From CAZKNF01 sp964554105 (GTDB lineage Bacteria; Bacteroidota; Rhodothermia; Rhodothermales; VXPQ01), in contig CAZKNF010000019.1 in the NCBI GenBank assembly GCA_964554105.1, positions 1 to 51,173 of the forward strand: a DNA stretch of 51,173 nt. The letters run 5' to 3'. Below the pieces are notes generated by a model. It worked only from the letters and a program-made list of their open reading frames with translations. It did no database searches and was not told the origin of the DNA. Each line of letters opens with the position of its first letter. Position 1 is the first letter of the stretch. Positions 26,524-35,995 of this stretch are shown one piece after another. Position numbers and translations under genes: made by a program.

Positions 26524-27876
26524 CTAGCGAGAAGCAAATTGACGTTCGATTTCATGGACCATCTGCGGCATGGCGAATACAATCGCTCGATCTCCCGGCT
26601 GGATGTGTGTCTCTCCTGTTGCCACGTCGATTCGATCTCTGTGAATCACAGCGCCCACGAGGACACCCTTCGGGAGTTTCAGATCCTGAAGGGATTTTCT
26701 CGTGATCGGTGACCGCGCCTTCGCCTCGATTTCGATGATTTCGGCATCGAGTCCGTGTACCGTCGCCACGCTAAGAACGTGCTGTCCGCGCATATAGCGA
26801 AGAATTTCGCGCGAGACAGCAAGCTTCTTGCTAACCGCCGCATCGAGTCCGATGCTCTGGGAGATGGGTATATATGCGCCCTTCGACAAAAGCGCCACCG
26901 TTTTAGAGACACCGAGGTGCTTCGCCATCAGGCAAGTTACCAGATTAGATTCCTCGTCATCGGTTACCGCCACGAACGCATCCATCTCGCCAAGCCCTTC
27001 CTGCACCAAAAGATCTACGTCCGTGGAGTCTCCGTGGATTATCAGTACGTTCGATAGATCACCTGCAAGCTGCTCGGCGCGGGACCGATTCGGTTCGACA
27101 AGTTTGACCTGCTTGTACTTTTCTCGGCCGAGCTGGAGAGCGATCTTTGCGCCAACTTGCGTACCGCCGAGAATCATGACGTGGTGCATCCTTTCATCAG
27201 CTTTGCCCATCATCCTCGCCACGTAGGATATGTATTTCGGGCGTGCTAGAATGAAAACCTGATCATTCTTCTGAAGCGTCTCGTCACCCCCGGGCAGAAT
27301 CGTGCGCATCCCGCGGCTTATCCCCATGATGCGGAAGCGGATGTTCGAGTGCTCGATTGCCAGCTGTTGAAGCGTCTTGCCGATTACGGGCACATCAGGA
27401 TCAATACGAAGACCGATCAGCTGAATCCGACCGTCGGCGAACGTCAGAAGATCTGTCGCGCTGGCCCGCCGAATGAGGCGCACGACTTCATTCGCAGCGC
27501 TCTCTTCCGGGTGAATGACGAGGTCGATGCCGAAATCTTTGGTCTTAAGGACGGATCGCGTCCGTGTCAACTCATCCGAGCGAACACGGGCGATCGTCGT
27601 TCCTACTCCCAATCGATCGGCGAGCATGCACGTGATGATATTTACCTCGTCGACCGTCGTCACTGCAACCAGCATATCCGCCTTCCGAATGCCTGCCTCT
27701 TCGAGGACATCTGCGGAGGTTCCGTTTCCCACGATCGTCATCACGTCGAGCTTGTCGCGCACAACACGGGCCGCATTTTCATCGCGGTCGACAACGATGA
27801 CATCGTGCTGCTCGGATGCGAGCATTTTTGCCACATCGAACCCGACTTCACCTGCTCCAATTACGATGACTCTCAT
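26524..27876 (-). CDS. trkA: Trk potassium transporter peripheral membrane component
   Basis: 450 residues, the normal length. Two RCK units, each a Rossmann NAD-binding half plus a C-terminal half: first nucleotide loop VIGAGEVGFDVAKML at residue 4, second MILGGTQVGAKIALQLG near 235. It binds nucleotide and regulates TrkH on the cytoplasmic face. The start (MRVIVIGAGEVG) lies one base beyond the tenA stop, so the two are tightly coupled. The open frame continues 40 codons upstream into tenA, but that extension is not TrkA-like. Confidence 0.95.
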   Translation of the reverse strand: MRVIVIGAGEVGFDVAKMLASEQHDVIVVDRDENAARVVRDKLDVMTIVGNGTSADVLEEAGIRKADMLVAVTTVDEVNIITCMLADRLGVGTTIARVRSDELTRTRSVLKTKDFGIDLVIHPEESAANEVVRLIRRASATDLLTFADGRIQLIGLRIDPDVPVIGKTLQQLAIEHSNIRFRIMGISRGMRTILPGGDETLQKNDQVFILARPKYISYVARMMGKADERMHHVMILGGTQVGAKIALQLGREKYKQVKLVEPNRSRAEQLAGDLSNVLIIHGDSTDVDLLVQEGLGEMDAFVAVTDDEESNLVTCLMAKHLGVSKTVALLSKGAYIPISQSIGLDAAVSKKLAVSREILRYMRGQHVLSVATVHGLDAEIIEIEAKARSPITRKSLQDLKLPKGVLVGAVIHRDRIDVATGETHIQPGDRAIVFAMPQMVHEIERQFASR

Positions 27877-27877
27877 C

Positions 27878-28609
27878 CTAGACGGGCCACGTCTGCATCG
27901 TCCATGCTTGCTCCCAGAACATCCATTCGTACCGGGCACTGACGGCAAATGACTCCTTCGCCCGCTCACGAGCTTCGGCATCGTGCGCGTCCGCAAACCG
28001 CTGAAGCTTCGCTAGCAGTGCATTGGTATACTCCACGAAGGATGGGTCGGCGTACGTACGGAGCCAGTCCGCATAGGGGTGATCGTCCTCGACCACTCCG
28101 TAGCGATCCTGAAGATAGATGCCCAGCTCCGTATAAAGCCAAGGGCACGGTGTCAATGCAGCTGCAGACTCTACGATCGTCCCACGTTCAGCGGACGAGA
28201 TCATGTGGCTTTGATACGCCCTGTTGTTAGGTGAGAGTGAGAGCGCGGCGATCTCACTTGTCGTGTATCCGAGCCGGGCGCCGTAGCCTTGATGCAGTTC
28301 CGACTCTACGACCAGCGCGAGTCTTGCGGCCTCGACGAACCAGAGCTTATCGTCAGGTCGCGGGCACCGCGTGGAGATCAATGAGCAGGCATCCGCGAAA
28401 GATTCGAGATACCTCGCGTCCTGCATCTGATAGAATTTAAATTTCTCCGTTGGGAGGCTGCCCTCGGCCAGCTCTTGGACGAACGGATGCTCAAACGACG
28501 CACTCCACGCCTCCTCGGCAGCCTCCTTGCATTCTTCTCCAAAAGGTGGCACATCGAGCTGTAGATCCTCCTGCACGTCGGTTTCAACTCTCGAATCGCT
28601 GTTCGTCAT
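27878..28609 (-). CDS. tenA: TenA-family aminopyrimidine aminohydrolase (thiaminase II)
   Basis: 243 residues. It salvages degraded thiamine by hydrolysing the aminopyrimidine amine. Family features: the catalytic Cys in AALTPCPWLYTELG, the aspartate in MQDARYLESF, and the terminal Glu in EWMFWEQAW, all in the TenA_C pattern. The first 25 residues are an acidic extension. It sits one base before trkA, which has no obvious thiamine link. No thiamine riboswitch is visible upstream. Confidence 0.9.
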   Translation of the reverse strand: MTNSDSRVETDVQEDLQLDVPPFGEECKEAAEEAWSASFEHPFVQELAEGSLPTEKFKFYQMQDARYLESFADACSLISTRCPRPDDKLWFVEAARLALVVESELHQGYGARLGYTTSEIAALSLSPNNRAYQSHMISSAERGTIVESAAALTPCPWLYTELGIYLQDRYGVVEDDHPYADWLRTYADPSFVEYTNALLAKLQRFADAHDAEARERAKESFAVSARYEWMFWEQAWTMQTWPV

Positions 28610-28698
28610 GTCGAAAAATCTGTTTGCTAATATGAGGAAAACTCACACGCACTTTTCGCCTGCAGGTTCGTTTTATCTGGCACGTCCGGGGGAATATA

Positions 28699-31600
28699 TT
28701 ATCCTGCAACCTGACTTTGTTCGGCCTCTCCCATGCGAACCTGGTCCTCTTCGACAATCGGAAAGCGGATCCAGAACGTCGATCCTCTACCGAGCTCCGT
28801 GGTAAACCCTATATCGCCGTGATGCTCTTCCACGCTCTTCCTTACAATCGCGAGGCCGAGCCCCGTGCCGCTCGTTTTCGTTGAAAAATTCGGTTCGAAA
28901 ATTTTGTCGCGCACCGCCTCCTCTACCCCGGTGCCGTTGTCGGAGACTTCGCTATGCGCCCATAGCCGACCGTCTTCGCGATCGCTGCTCTGCTCGAGGC
29001 GCGTGCGGACTTCCACGCGACCCTTTTCGTCGTCTGGAATCGCCTGGATCGCGTTTTTGATCAGATTTATGTAGTCGCGACGCATTTCTTCTCTGTCACC
29101 ATGGACGATCAGCTTCTCACTACACAAATTGGTGATGATCTCCACGTCGCTCTCTTCCTCCATCAACGCCACGGCCTCTTCCACAACGGCGTTCAGATCG
29201 AGGGTTTCCATGATTTTAGATGGCATCCGAGCGAATGATTGGAACTCGTTCGCAATGCGCGCCAGCGTGTCGATCTGCTCGATCAACGTCGAGGTAATTC
29301 GATCGAATATGCCGGCAAACTTTGTTTGCTGAGCCTGATCGGCGTCCTTCCGTTCGAATGCACGCCGAAGGTGCTGAACGGAAAGCTTCATCGGCGTTAG
29401 CGGATTTCTAATCTCATGCGCAACCTGCCGCGCCATCTCGCGCCAGGCGAGCTGCCGCTCCTGCTGCGCCAATTTTCGGCGGCTCTCCGCGAGCTGTTCC
29501 TGCATTTCGTTGAAGGTCTGAACAAGCTCGCCGATCTCGTCTCGCGAATCCACCGGAATCATCCGTTCGAATCGGCCCGCAGCAACAGCCTGAAGGCCGG
29601 ATCGCAGGCGCGCGATCGGCCGGGATAGTGCATTAGCGAGCAGCGAGGCCGTCAGCATCACGACCACCACAAGCAGCAGCAGAGCCCCGAATAGATAGGC
29701 CACTGTTCTTGCCCGATCCTCCTCGAAGCGCTCCTGCTCCGGGAGGGTCGGAACGGAGACGACGTATTGCGGCCTGCCTTGTTCGTCGGGTATCGCCCGA
29801 AAACCGGTCGTGTACTCGAAGTTGCCGACGCTTTCGTCGGTTTGAACGAATCGATATCCGTCGAAATAGAGCGCCTTATAGGCCTCGATCGGCAGGCGCT
29901 GATCGATCAATCGCTCCCGCAATAGTTGGGGCCGGCTCAGCGATATGAGCCGGTGATCCTGGTATACGTTAAGATCCAGCCCGACTCGCGCGGCCAATGA
30001 ATCAGTACGCGAGCGTTCCAGAACGCGATACGGCATTTCATCCGCCCTTGCATCAAGTGCAAGCGTCTCTTCAACGCGCTCCAGATGCTGCCGTAGCCAA
30101 CTCTGGACGGCACGCTCGTTCTCGTCCGTTACCACTTGAAGTCCCACGTATCCGACAGCCGCCACCGAGATTATGCCAACGCCGAGAAAGGCGTTCAGCA
30201 CCTTGTCTCTGAACCGCACGCGCGGCGCTGGAAGCAGACCCGCGCGGTATCTGATCATCAATCCGAATAAATAGAGCGGAAGCGCGATGAGCAGGCCCGA
30301 GACCGTGAGGCGAAGCAGGTAGTAGAGATGGTCGAATGTATTCACGTTCGGCACGCGCACACCGATAATCGACATCGTCGCGGCAGGCATCGTCGGCGGC
30401 CCAATCGTGGTACCCTGTCGCGATTCTTGCCGTCGGTAATACGTCTGATATGCGTTCTCCTCAACCTCCTCGACGCGCCAGACTTCGGACTCGGCTGCCA
30501 CGGCCATGACGACGCCAATAGGAAGCCGATATCTGCCGAAATCGCGGCCCATGCTCCGGACGAGGAGTCCGTCGCGAAACTCCGCGATCGAAATGTTCGC
30601 ATACAGATCGTCGTAGGATCCGGGCGGAAGGAGAACGCGGGGAAACGGTGTTCCTCCCTCGCGCAGAATGGATTGCGGCTCCGCCCGCACCATCACCCAT
30701 CCAAGCTGCTCTTCACCGGCCTCGGCCTGAACAGGGGCAATGCCTTCGTATTGAAAGCGATCGGGCTCGTGCCGGCCGGTTACCTGTTCCACCATCATCC
30801 CCGTCGCTCCATCTTCTTCGTACATCCGACGGAGAATCTCGAATTCGAGAATGTCTATCTGATCGAGCGCCTGTGGATCGAGACGCTGCCCGGTGTCATA
30901 GTATCGACCTATCGCGCGGCCTTCCGGGCTGAAGAACGTCAGACTCACGTCATAAGCCGGAAGCGATGAAAGGAGAGACCCTCGAAGACTGGTCATTGCA
31001 AGCGAGTCGAGGCTAGTTCTGCCGTCCGCCTGCTCGACGAGGCGAAATACGTCGTCGTCGAATCGGATCTCCTCGATGATCTGCTCGATCGCGAAGAGGA
31101 CGCGCGGGTCTCGCCCCTGAGAGAACGTATCGGCGGCTTCCCTCATCTGAATGCGCCGTTTGGCGTCCATCCCGCTGTAGAGAAGTGGATAGAGGAGCAC
31201 CGTCACCAAGAACATGGACGGCAGAACGCTCCGGAGAATGAGGAGGTCGACGATCGTGTCCTGCCGAAGAATGAGGAATATCGCTATAGCGAATGCGACC
31301 GCCAGAAACGAGAGCGACACCGGCCAGACGATGATCTCGCTCAACGGCGTCAGCGCGTAAAGCAGTGGAAGCGGCGCAGCGGCGGCGAGCGTGACAGCAA
31401 CCCAGAGGCTCGGCGTCGGAAGATCGCCCGGCCACCAGCGCACGACGGCCTTCAGCACCATCCAAACGATACCGGCCGAAATGAGGATGACGCTGATCGT
31501 CACAATGATCAGCGAGCAGAAGATGATCAGGGGCAGCGATTCGGGTAGGAGACCCTGGCGCGTAAAAAAATCGAACGTGCTGTCGAGCACGGCACGGCGC

Positions 31601-32970
31601 GTCGCGAGTGCAAGGACAATCGTCAGTCCCTGGATGAGCATCGCACCTCCGAACACCGCCGCGACAGGCGCCACGAAAGACGACCGAGCTTCCTTTCGGC
31701 GGCGGAGCCGGTTGCTGAAACGAATCAGGTCCGCTCCCATCTCACGAAATTCATTTGCGAGCTGTGCGAACGCCGCAGCGAAGATCAGGAAAAAGAGGGA
31801 GGTGACGAGAAAATCTCCCGTCGATTGCATCAGGCCACCGCCGAAGCCGGATGCAAAATGGGTTGGATCGAACAGCGGTGAAAACGGTGCTTTACCCTGC
31901 TGCCAGCGTCCGGGTACGTCGAGGAGAAGAAGGGCGAAACGGACCCCCCACCACATTATTGCAGCGACACCAAACCACGCGACCACGGTCCAGATACGTT
32001 TCCGATCCGGCGGTGCTCTCGCCGCCTCTCGATAAACAAGCCAGACTCCGCCCATCAACCAGAACAAGAGGAGGGTTGACCAGAACGCGAGGACATCATT
32101 GAAGCGTGACCCGGTGCCTTCTATGAGTTGGTCGGACGACGGCGAATCTACGACCACACGTCCAAGTGCCGTTCCATCCGCACCTTGCAAGAGCCGCGAA
32201 CGCTGCGGGATCTGATCGCCACCGAACGACGCCGGTTCGAAACTCACATCGACGGGAAGCTGGGTAAGACGTTCGAATCGGTCGGCAAGGCTAATGTCGC
32301 GGAGATACTCATTACGTACGGGCGCATCGTATGAGATGAGTTTCATCACGCGCACGGCGCCGAGTATTCTCCGCCCTTCTCGCACCGGCCACCAAACGAC
32401 GAGTGCATTGCGAAGATTGGAATCGGTCGCGATTGCGGCCTGGAACGATTCGTAGAAGCGCTGCGACGACGGGGCGTCATCGAGAGGCATGCTGAATCCA
32501 TTCCACGCGACGAGCTGGCGGGCGAAATCGTAAAGCTCAATCGAGGTGGTGCGGGACACGTCCAGTTCAGCGAAATAATCGACGAGCTCGACCGGACCCT
32601 CTTGAAGCTCGGTGCGTGCCCGAACACGTAGACCCTGTACCACGACGGATGCGCTGCCGACCTGCCTGGCCCGCTCGAGCATCTCGTCCTGCATTTCATT
32701 GAACCGCTCCTCAATCTCGTCGAGGGCCTCCGTCACCACCTCGCGCTGAAGATCCTCCGCGCGGCCAGCAACGTAGCCGACGTACAGTTCGCGCGCGAGC
32801 CACGTAAGTGTGATCAACAATAGCAGAACGCATGCGACTGCAATGAATCGACGCATGCGAGCACCCTCGAAAGCAGCGTCGTCCATGTGTCTCCCCCCGT
32901 CCTCAGGCAGGCCTGTCGATGCGGACGGGTCACCGTCTTGGGTCGGATCTATGACATCAGTATCGGACAA
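28699..32970 (-). CDS. Very large multi-pass sensor histidine kinase (1423 residues)
   Basis: 1423 residues, far longer than most kinases. Order: one helix near 40-60 and an extracytoplasmic coiled/sensor domain; a cluster of about eight helices at roughly 290-590; a second sensor segment (about 610-870); further helices near 885-950; another extracytoplasmic stretch; a last helix near 1080; HAMP (LANALSRPIARLRSGLQ); and HisKA with HEIRNPLTPMK (His1185). N-box NLIKNAIQAI, FEPNFSTK and GTGLGLAIV follow. Similar long NtrY-like kinases occur in Bacteroidota. No response regulator adjoins it. The DUF4783 gene precedes it by two bases, so they form an operon. The signal is unknown. Confidence 0.9.
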   Translation of the reverse strand: MSDTDVIDPTQDGDPSASTGLPEDGGRHMDDAAFEGARMRRFIAVACVLLLLITLTWLARELYVGYVAGRAEDLQREVVTEALDEIEERFNEMQDEMLERARQVGSASVVVQGLRVRARTELQEGPVELVDYFAELDVSRTTSIELYDFARQLVAWNGFSMPLDDAPSSQRFYESFQAAIATDSNLRNALVVWWPVREGRRILGAVRVMKLISYDAPVRNEYLRDISLADRFERLTQLPVDVSFEPASFGGDQIPQRSRLLQGADGTALGRVVVDSPSSDQLIEGTGSRFNDVLAFWSTLLLFWLMGGVWLVYREAARAPPDRKRIWTVVAWFGVAAIMWWGVRFALLLLDVPGRWQQGKAPFSPLFDPTHFASGFGGGLMQSTGDFLVTSLFFLIFAAAFAQLANEFREMGADLIRFSNRLRRRKEARSSFVAPVAAVFGGAMLIQGLTIVLALATRRAVLDSTFDFFTRQGLLPESLPLIIFCSLIIVTISVILISAGIVWMVLKAVVRWWPGDLPTPSLWVAVTLAAAAPLPLLYALTPLSEIIVWPVSLSFLAVAFAIAIFLILRQDTIVDLLILRSVLPSMFLVTVLLYPLLYSGMDAKRRIQMREAADTFSQGRDPRVLFAIEQIIEEIRFDDDVFRLVEQADGRTSLDSLAMTSLRGSLLSSLPAYDVSLTFFSPEGRAIGRYYDTGQRLDPQALDQIDILEFEILRRMYEEDGATGMMVEQVTGRHEPDRFQYEGIAPVQAEAGEEQLGWVMVRAEPQSILREGGTPFPRVLLPPGSYDDLYANISIAEFRDGLLVRSMGRDFGRYRLPIGVVMAVAAESEVWRVEEVEENAYQTYYRRQESRQGTTIGPPTMPAATMSIIGVRVPNVNTFDHLYYLLRLTVSGLLIALPLYLFGLMIRYRAGLLPAPRVRFRDKVLNAFLGVGIISVAAVGYVGLQVVTDENERAVQSWLRQHLERVEETLALDARADEMPYRVLERSRTDSLAARVGLDLNVYQDHRLISLSRPQLLRERLIDQRLPIEAYKALYFDGYRFVQTDESVGNFEYTTGFRAIPDEQGRPQYVVSVPTLPEQERFEEDRARTVAYLFGALLLLVVVVMLTASLLANALSRPIARLRSGLQAVAAGRFERMIPVDSRDEIGELVQTFNEMQEQLAESRRKLAQQERQLAWREMARQVAHEIRNPLTPMKLSVQHLRRAFERKDADQAQQTKFAGIFDRITSTLIEQIDTLARIANEFQSFARMPSKIMETLDLNAVVEEAVALMEEESDVEIITNLCSEKLIVHGDREEMRRDYINLIKNAIQAIPDDEKGRVEVRTRLEQSSDREDGRLWAHSEVSDNGTGVEEAVRDKIFEPNFSTKTSGTGLGLAIVRKSVEEHHGDIGFTTELGRGSTFWIRFPIVEEDQVRMGEAEQSQVAG

Positions 32971-32972
32971 GG

Positions 32973-33470
32973 CTATCTATCGCTCGTTCGCCCGATGCGC
33001 ACCTCGCGAAGTTCCCATCCAATGTCGTCGCGCCGGAGCCTGAGATACACGGCAAGCGGCGAATCACCGGACGCGTACCAGTAATTTCCCGCGGCGAACC
33101 AGTTGTGTTCGGAACCGGAAATCTCGTTCAATGCTAGCCGAATCGGCCGGAATTCGTCGAAGAACGCTTTCAGTACGTAGCGGGCCTGCGAGCGGCTGTA
33201 AAGTTCATCCGAGCCGAACAGGGCGACGTCGACGTGCTCAGCGGAAAACCGCATAATCTCATATGCGTCGCCCCGGGTGAGGGCCTGTTCGAGGGCGCGG
33301 AGCTCGGTCGGGGCGCTGGATGATACGGCCAGATCGGCTTCAACATGAACAGAAGACCCTGCGTGATTCTCCGGAGCAGCCTGCGCATACACGGAGGTCG
33401 CGGAAGCGAAAGAAAGCAGAATCACAAAGAGTGGAGCTGCATGCGAATATAACTGGTTCGGTCGATTCAT
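32973..33470 (-). CDS. DUF4783 protein, exported
   Basis: 165 residues. A signal peptide (FVILLSFASATSVYAQA) and a DUF4783 domain: ALEQALTRGDAYEIMRFSAEHVDVALFG ... YSRSQARYVLKAFFDEFRP ... LRLRRDDIGWELREVRIGR. The fold is a small cystatin/NTF2-like domain of unknown function, common in Bacteroidota. Its stop is two bases from the start of the giant kinase, so it is the first gene of that operon. A role in sensing with the kinase is only a guess from position. Confidence 0.75.
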   Translation of the reverse strand: MNRPNQLYSHAAPLFVILLSFASATSVYAQAAPENHAGSSVHVEADLAVSSSAPTELRALEQALTRGDAYEIMRFSAEHVDVALFGSDELYSRSQARYVLKAFFDEFRPIRLALNEISGSEHNWFAAGNYWYASGDSPLAVYLRLRRDDIGWELREVRIGRTSDR

Positions 33471-33842
33471 CAGTACGCTTGTCGCTCAATTTGGTCCGAT
33501 CCGGATATAAAGTTGAATCGGTCAGAGCCGATGCAAAAAGCGGTCCGGCTGCCTCAAATCCCGTGATCTACTCGAAAAGGTACCGCCGATCGGCTGGATT
33601 TGTTTGACCCGGCACAATCCGGTGTTAAGCATACTGGACGGCCCGGCATCGCGCGCCACCAGAGCGTTCACCAAAACACACGCTGTCGGCGGCAGATCGA
33701 GGCGGCTCGGCCAGCGTACACCGCAGGGTGCACACGTTGCACACCGGATTAGTAAATTAAACGTCAACGCCGATCACCCGGGTCCAACGGATCTGGTTCT
33801 GATCGGAACCATATCAATCCTCACGACCTTCAGATTACCCAT
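33471..33842. other. Divergent intergenic region between DUF4783 and the UDP-sugar decarboxylase
   Basis: About 370 bases without a supportable gene. It should hold promoters for both directions. One clear structure is an inverted repeat, TGGTTC-N6-GAACCA at 33794-33811, 32 bases before the plus-strand start. It could be an operator or a 5' UTR hairpin. I see no clear consensus promoter. Confidence 0.5.
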
Positions 33843-34787
33843 ATGTCCAGAATGCTCATTACCGGTGGAGCCGGCTTCCTCGGGTCGCACCTCAGCGACC
33901 GATTCCTCAACGAAGGTCATGAGGTGATCTGTGTCGACAATTTCATTACGGGATCGCCTGACAACGTCGCACACCTCATCGGCCATGAGCGCTTTACGCT
34001 GATCGAGCTCGACGTGACGAATTATATTTACGTCGAAGGTGGTCTCGACTACGTGCTGCATTTCGCGAGCCCCGCCTCTCCCGTTGATTACCTAAAATAT
34101 CCAATTCAGACACTGAAGGTTGGGGCCCTCGGGACGCACAAAGCTCTCGGCCTCGCCAAGAACAAGGGTGCGCGTCTCCTCCTGGCCTCGACAAGTGAGG
34201 TTTATGGCGATCCGCTGGTCCATCCACAACCTGAAAGTTATTGGGGGAATGTAAATCCAACAGGATACCGTGGCGTATATGATGAATCGAAGCGTTTCGC
34301 TGAAGCAATGACGATGGCCTACCACCGATATCATGGTGTCGAAACGCGGATTGTGCGTATTTTTAACACCTTCGGTCCCCGGATGCGGCTCGATGACGGG
34401 CGAGCCCTGCCGACCTTCATGCATCAGGCGCTCACCGGTGAACCATTGAGCGTCTACGGCAAGGGCGATCAGACGCGATCGTTCCAGTTCGTCGATGATA
34501 CCGTGGACGGCATCTACCGGCTTTTGATGAGCGATGTCGTCGAACCGGTAAACATCGGCAACCCGGATGAGATCACGATATTGGATTTCGCCAGGGAGAT
34601 CATCGAATTGACGAACAGTGACAGTGAAATTGTATTCGAGCCGCTTCCTGCAGACGATCCCAAGATCCGTCAGCCGGATATCACTGTGGCACGCGAGCAA
34701 CTCGGCTGGCAGCCGCGAGTTACGAGGTCGGAAGGATTGAAGATTACGCTACAGTACGTCAAGGAGCAGGTCGACACCGCAGTGTAG
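33843..34787 (+). CDS. NAD-dependent UDP-glucuronate decarboxylase-like epimerase
   Basis: 314 residues of the extended short-chain dehydrogenase fold. The NAD loop is TGGAGFLGSH (residues 7-16), the catalytic pair YxxxK is in GVYDESKRFAE, and STSEVYGDP is conserved. The sequence around HFASPASPVDYLKYPI and NPTGYRGVYDESKR is typical of UDP-xylose synthase, which decarboxylates UDP-glucuronate for cell-surface sugars. Closely related dTDP-glucose dehydratases differ in these motifs. No glycosyltransferases are nearby. Confidence 0.85.
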   Translation: MSRMLITGGAGFLGSHLSDRFLNEGHEVICVDNFITGSPDNVAHLIGHERFTLIELDVTNYIYVEGGLDYVLHFASPASPVDYLKYPIQTLKVGALGTHKALGLAKNKGARLLLASTSEVYGDPLVHPQPESYWGNVNPTGYRGVYDESKRFAEAMTMAYHRYHGVETRIVRIFNTFGPRMRLDDGRALPTFMHQALTGEPLSVYGKGDQTRSFQFVDDTVDGIYRLLMSDVVEPVNIGNPDEITILDFAREIIELTNSDSEIVFEPLPADDPKIRQPDITVAREQLGWQPRVTRSEGLKITLQYVKEQVDTAV

Positions 34788-35051
34788 ATCAGCTCCATCT
34801 CGGAACGAGATGGCGATCGCACTGCTTTCGGCGTCAGAACCGCATAAAGAGATTCGAAAGATTCGTGCTTCATCCTATGTCTTCGGACACTTAGCCCTTA
34901 ATTTCATTAGACTTGGCTCTCGAACGATGTATCGATGTACCACAATTCTCGAGCTATAGCAGATTCACTGCGTCTCATCTAGGGTTCCACGGCGCGCCCT
35001 GCAGAAGCGTCAGTTCTCAGCGATCTACCATCCAGTTTACACTGGCAAAAC

Positions 35052-35960
35052 ATGCCTTCTACGCACAAACATCCGCACCTTTCACGTCTCGAGGCTGAAG
35101 CCGTATACATCATGCGAGAGACCGCCGCACAGTTCGAGCGGCCTGTCCTGATGTTCTCCGGTGGAAAGGATTCCATCATTATGGTCCATCTCGCTCGCAA
35201 GGCATTCTGGCCCGGCAAGATCCCATTTCCTCTATTGCACGTCGACACCGGACACAATTTTCCGGAGGCGCTCGAGTTTCGTGACCGAATGATGGAGGAA
35301 GTCGGGGCTACCTTGATCGTACGCGAAGTTCAGACGTCAATCGACGAAGGGCGCGTGCGAGAGGAAGAGGGGCCGAACGCAAGTCGAAATGCACTCCAGA
35401 TCGTCACGCTGCTGGACGCATTGCAGGAGTTCAAGTTCGACGCGGCCATCGGCGGAGCACGGCGCGATGAGGAGAAAGCCCGAGCAAAGGAGCGCTTTTT
35501 TTCACATCGAGACCGCTTTGGACAATGGGATCCCAAAAATCAGCGGCCGGAGCTGTGGAGTCTCTTCAACGGCCGAAAGAATCCGGGTGAGCATTTTCGG
35601 GTTTTCCCGCTGAGCAATTGGACGGAGCTCGACGTGTGGCAATACATCAGCCAGGAAGATCTCGAGATACCCTCGATCTATTTTTCGCACGAGCGCGAAG
35701 TGGTTGACCGGGGAGGAGTCCTATTGGCGAAGAGCAACTATATCACGCTCCTCGATGGCGAGTCGTACGAAACTGAGACGGTGCGATTCAGAACGGTCGG
35801 CGATATGACGTGCACGGGCGCGGTGATTTCAAATGCAGCGACGCTCGACGACATCATCGAAGAAGTCGCATCGGCGCGGGTGACGGAGCGTGGGGCCCGG
35901 ACGGACGACCAGCGCTCGGAAGCAGCCATGGAGGATCGGAAAAGAAAGGGATACTTTTGA
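35052..35960 (+). CDS. cysD: Sulfate adenylyltransferase subunit CysD
   Basis: 302 residues. The small subunit of ATP sulfurylase, which forms adenylyl sulfate from sulfate and ATP. PP-loop motif SGGKDSIIM (residues about 37-45), HVDTGHNFPEA, and the conserved GGARRDEEKARAKER with RQDP-like later segments. It is immediately followed by cysNC, whose ATG starts 35 bases after this stop, so the two form a transcription unit. The upstream 260 bases hold no recognisable regulatory element. Confidence 0.95.
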   Translation: MPSTHKHPHLSRLEAEAVYIMRETAAQFERPVLMFSGGKDSIIMVHLARKAFWPGKIPFPLLHVDTGHNFPEALEFRDRMMEEVGATLIVREVQTSIDEGRVREEEGPNASRNALQIVTLLDALQEFKFDAAIGGARRDEEKARAKERFFSHRDRFGQWDPKNQRPELWSLFNGRKNPGEHFRVFPLSNWTELDVWQYISQEDLEIPSIYFSHEREVVDRGGVLLAKSNYITLLDGESYETETVRFRTVGDMTCTGAVISNAATLDDIIEEVASARVTERGARTDDQRSEAAMEDRKRKGYF

Positions 35961-35995
35961 ACCTATTTCACGCGAAACGAGACGGACACATATAC

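Noticed and set aside
28610..28698. A thiamine (TPP) riboswitch upstream of tenA
   Set aside because: The 89-base spacer shows no TPP-riboswitch core such as the CUGAGA motif, so none is called.
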